Assembly (NCBI GenBank): GCA_020354085.1
Contig: CP070641.1
Span: forward strand, 1,561,280 to 1,576,724
From: Pseudomonadota bacterium
GTDB lineage: Bacteria; Pseudomonadota; Gammaproteobacteria; Acidiferrobacterales; Sulfurifustaceae
DNA length: 15,445 bases
Reading direction: 5' to 3'
Under the pieces are notes generated by a model. The model saw nothing but the letters and a program-made list of their open reading frames with translations, had not been told where the DNA came from and ran no database searches. The stretch's first letter is position 1; each line of letters opens with the position of its first letter. A program made the position numbers and the translations under genes. This document shows positions 13,666 through 15,445 of the stretch, in pieces.

Positions 13666-15399
13666 GTGGAACTGACTGGTGCAGATATCTTTGTCCGTTG
13701 TTTGAAGGACGAGGGGGTCGAGTACGTATTCGGCTACCCGGGCGGTGCGGCGCTACACATCTACGACGCACTCTACAAGCAAGAGGACGTCAAGCACATC
13801 TTGGTGCGTCATGAGCAGGGCGCCACCCACGCCGCCGACGGCTACGCGCGCTCCACCGGCAAGCCTGGCGTCGTGCTCGTCACCTCCGGACCGGGCGTGA
13901 CCAATACCATTACGGGTATCGCGACCGCCTACATGGATTCCATTCCGATGGTGATTTTCAGCGGTCAGGTCTCAACCGCACTGATCGGTAACGACGCATT
14001 TCAGGAAGTCGATGCCGTGGGCATCACGCGCCCGTGCGTCAAGCACAATATCCTGGTCAAGGACGTGCACGATCTCGCCACTGCCGTCAAGAAGGCCTTC
14101 ATCATCGCCAGCACGGGTCGTCCCGGTCCGGTATTGGTCGATATTCCAAAAGATGTCACCGCGGCGCGTTGCGAGTATCACTATCCAGACAAGGTCGTGA
14201 TGCGATCGTACAACCCGATGACCAAGGGTCATCCGGGTCAAATCAAGCGCGCCGTGGATCTATTGCTCGGCGCCAAGCGTCCGATGATTTACACCGGCGG
14301 CGGCGTGGTACTGGGCGATGCCTCAAGCGAGCTGACCGAATTCGTGCGACTGCTGGGTTACCCGTGCACGAACACGCTGATGGGCCTGGGCGCCTTTCCG
14401 GCGAACGACAAGTTGTTTGTCGGCATGCTCGGTATGCACGGGACCTACGAAGCCAACATGGGTATGCACGAGTGCGACGTGCTGCTCGCCGTAGGCGCGC
14501 GCTTCGACGATCGTGTGACCGGCGATATCAAGAAGTTTTGTCCGCGTGCCGAGATTGTTCACATCGACATCGATCCATCGTCGATCTCCAAGAACGTGCG
14601 CGCTCATGTTCCGATCGTGGGCGACGTCAAGACCGTTCTCAAGGATATGATCAAGCTGATTAAGGATGCCAAGCAGAAGCCGGACAAGGCAGCGCTTGAA
14701 GACTGGTGGCGCACCATCGATGGCTGGCGCAGGCTCAATTGCCTTGCCTATGATCGCAAGAGCTCGCTGATCAAGCCGCAATACGTGATACAGAAGCTGC
14801 ACGAGTTCACGCTCGGCGATGCCTTCGTGACCTCTGACGTCGGCCAGCATCAAATGTGGGCCGCGCAGTACTACGGGTTTAACAAACCGCGGCGCTGGAT
14901 CAACTCTGGCGGGCTCGGCACCATGGGCTTCGGCCTGCCGGCGGCAATGGGCGTGCAATTTGCGCACCCGGATGCCCTGGTGGTGTGTGTGACTGGCGAA
15001 GCGTCGATTCAGATGTGTATCCAAGAGCTCTCGACATGTAAGCAGTACGACTTGCCGATCAAGGTCGTCAATCTCAACAACCGCTACATGGGCATGGTGC
15101 GCCAGTGGCAGGAGTTCTTTTACGAGTCGCGTTACTCGCATTCTTACATGGATGCGTTGCCGGATTTCGTAAAGTTGGCGGAGGCCTATGGTCACGTCGG
15201 GATTCGCGTGGAGCGCATGCAGGATGTCGAAGGTGCGCTGAAGGACGGTCTGAAGATGAAGGACCGTCTGGTGTTCATGGATTTCGTCACCGACCAGTCG
15301 GAGAACGTCTACCCGATGGTGGCGGCCGGGAAGGGTCATCACGAGATGCATCTGTCGCCATCGCAGGCGCGCGCCGCTGAAGAGCGGGAGTTGGCCTAA
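13666..15399 (+). CDS. ilvB: Acetolactate synthase, catalytic (large) subunit
   Basis: This ThDP- and FAD-dependent enzyme (577 residues) condenses two pyruvates to acetolactate, or pyruvate with 2-ketobutyrate, in branched-chain amino acid synthesis. The catalytic Glu is E50 in VRHEQGATHAADGYARSTG. The N-terminal FGYPGGAAL, LVTSGPGVTNTITGIATAY and the FAD-domain segment TGGGVVLGD are typical. The ThDP motif is atypical: GEASIQMCIQEL replaces the usual GDGSFQM form, ending in NLNNRYMGMVRQWQEFF. The stretch RYSHSYMDALPDFVKLAEAYG closely resembles betaproteobacterial enzymes. The start is GTG 13666, supported by GAGG at 13657-13660 and by alignment of MELTGADIFVRCL with the family. The symbol ilvI is equally defensible. 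It is probably followed by its regulatory subunit, one base after the stop. Confidence 0.97.
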   Translation: MELTGADIFVRCLKDEGVEYVFGYPGGAALHIYDALYKQEDVKHILVRHEQGATHAADGYARSTGKPGVVLVTSGPGVTNTITGIATAYMDSIPMVIFSGQVSTALIGNDAFQEVDAVGITRPCVKHNILVKDVHDLATAVKKAFIIASTGRPGPVLVDIPKDVTAARCEYHYPDKVVMRSYNPMTKGHPGQIKRAVDLLLGAKRPMIYTGGGVVLGDASSELTEFVRLLGYPCTNTLMGLGAFPANDKLFVGMLGMHGTYEANMGMHECDVLLAVGARFDDRVTGDIKKFCPRAEIVHIDIDPSSISKNVRAHVPIVGDVKTVLKDMIKLIKDAKQKPDKAALEDWWRTIDGWRRLNCLAYDRKSSLIKPQYVIQKLHEFTLGDAFVTSDVGQHQMWAAQYYGFNKPRRWINSGGLGTMGFGLPAAMGVQFAHPDALVVCVTGEASIQMCIQELSTCKQYDLPIKVVNLNNRYMGMVRQWQEFFYESRYSHSYMDALPDFVKLAEAYGHVGIRVERMQDVEGALKDGLKMKDRLVFMDFVTDQSENVYPMVAAGKGHHEMHLSPSQARAAEERELA

Positions 15400-15400
15400 T

Positions 15401-15445
15401 ATGGCCGAACGAACGGAGCGTAGCGAAGGCCGCTCTATCGCATCC
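15401..15445 (+). CDS. Start of a downstream gene, possibly the acetolactate synthase small subunit (3' partial)
   Basis: ATG 15401 lies one base after the ilvB stop and the frame stays open for 15 codons to the window end (MAERTERSEGRSIAS). The last visible residues, RSIAS, could correspond to the start of the small subunit IlvN/IlvH (compare RHIIS in relatives), which would mean an extra N-terminal stretch of about ten residues here. That stretch is encoded by a 20-bp sequence also found in the MITE-like element. Position and tight spacing favour ilvN/ilvH, but too little is visible to be sure. Confidence 0.4.
   Translation, partial: MAERTERSEGRSIAS

Overview
The window is a compact, GC-rich bacterial chromosome segment dominated by housekeeping genes. 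The best fit is a gammaproteobacterium. The order accD-folC-dedD(SPOR)-cvpA-purF-metZ is the one known from Pseudomonas and relatives. The divergent pair of ppiB-lpxH against an aminoacyl-tRNA synthetase plus cysS is also a gammaproteobacterial arrangement. LpxH (lipid A synthesis) indicates a Gram-negative cell. The acetolactate synthase sequence has a betaproteobacteria-like flavour, so a deep-branching gammaproteobacterium is plausible; the exact taxon cannot be fixed from this window.

Layout. 1-4728 (+): accD (5' end missing), folC, a SPOR-domain protein, cvpA and purF, tightly packed and probably one operon covering fatty acid initiation, folate glutamylation, cell-division peptidoglycan binding and the first step of purine synthesis. 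4729-4951: an intergenic region with a good sigma-70-like promoter followed within 60 nt by an intrinsic terminator and a competing stem, resembling an attenuator in front of metZ. 4952-8688 (+): metZ (methionine synthesis), a membrane-anchored thioredoxin-like protein, a glycerate 2-kinase and an exported protein of unknown function. 8700-9056: a small non-coding element with imperfect 21-bp terminal inverted repeats ending in CTAG, most likely a MITE, inserted between two convergent genes exactly at the lpxH stop codon. 9053-10328 (-): ppiB-lpxH. 10329-10617: divergent intergenic region. 10618-13496 (+): gltX and cysS, separated by a long inverted repeat built of 7-bp units. 13497-13665: ilvB leader with a possible promoter and a hairpin plus T tract. 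13666-15399 (+): acetolactate synthase large subunit. The start of the next gene, probably the regulatory subunit, is cut by the window end.

No phage, CRISPR, toxin-antitoxin, defence or secretion system is visible, and no tRNA or rRNA gene was recognised. The unusual content is mainly non-coding: the MITE, the heptamer-based inverted repeat, the two attenuator-like leaders and a 20-bp dispersed repeat shared by the MITE and the gene after ilvB. On the protein side, folC appears to need a non-standard start codon, and gltX sits where Pseudomonas carries glnS, which raises the question of tRNA-Gln charging.
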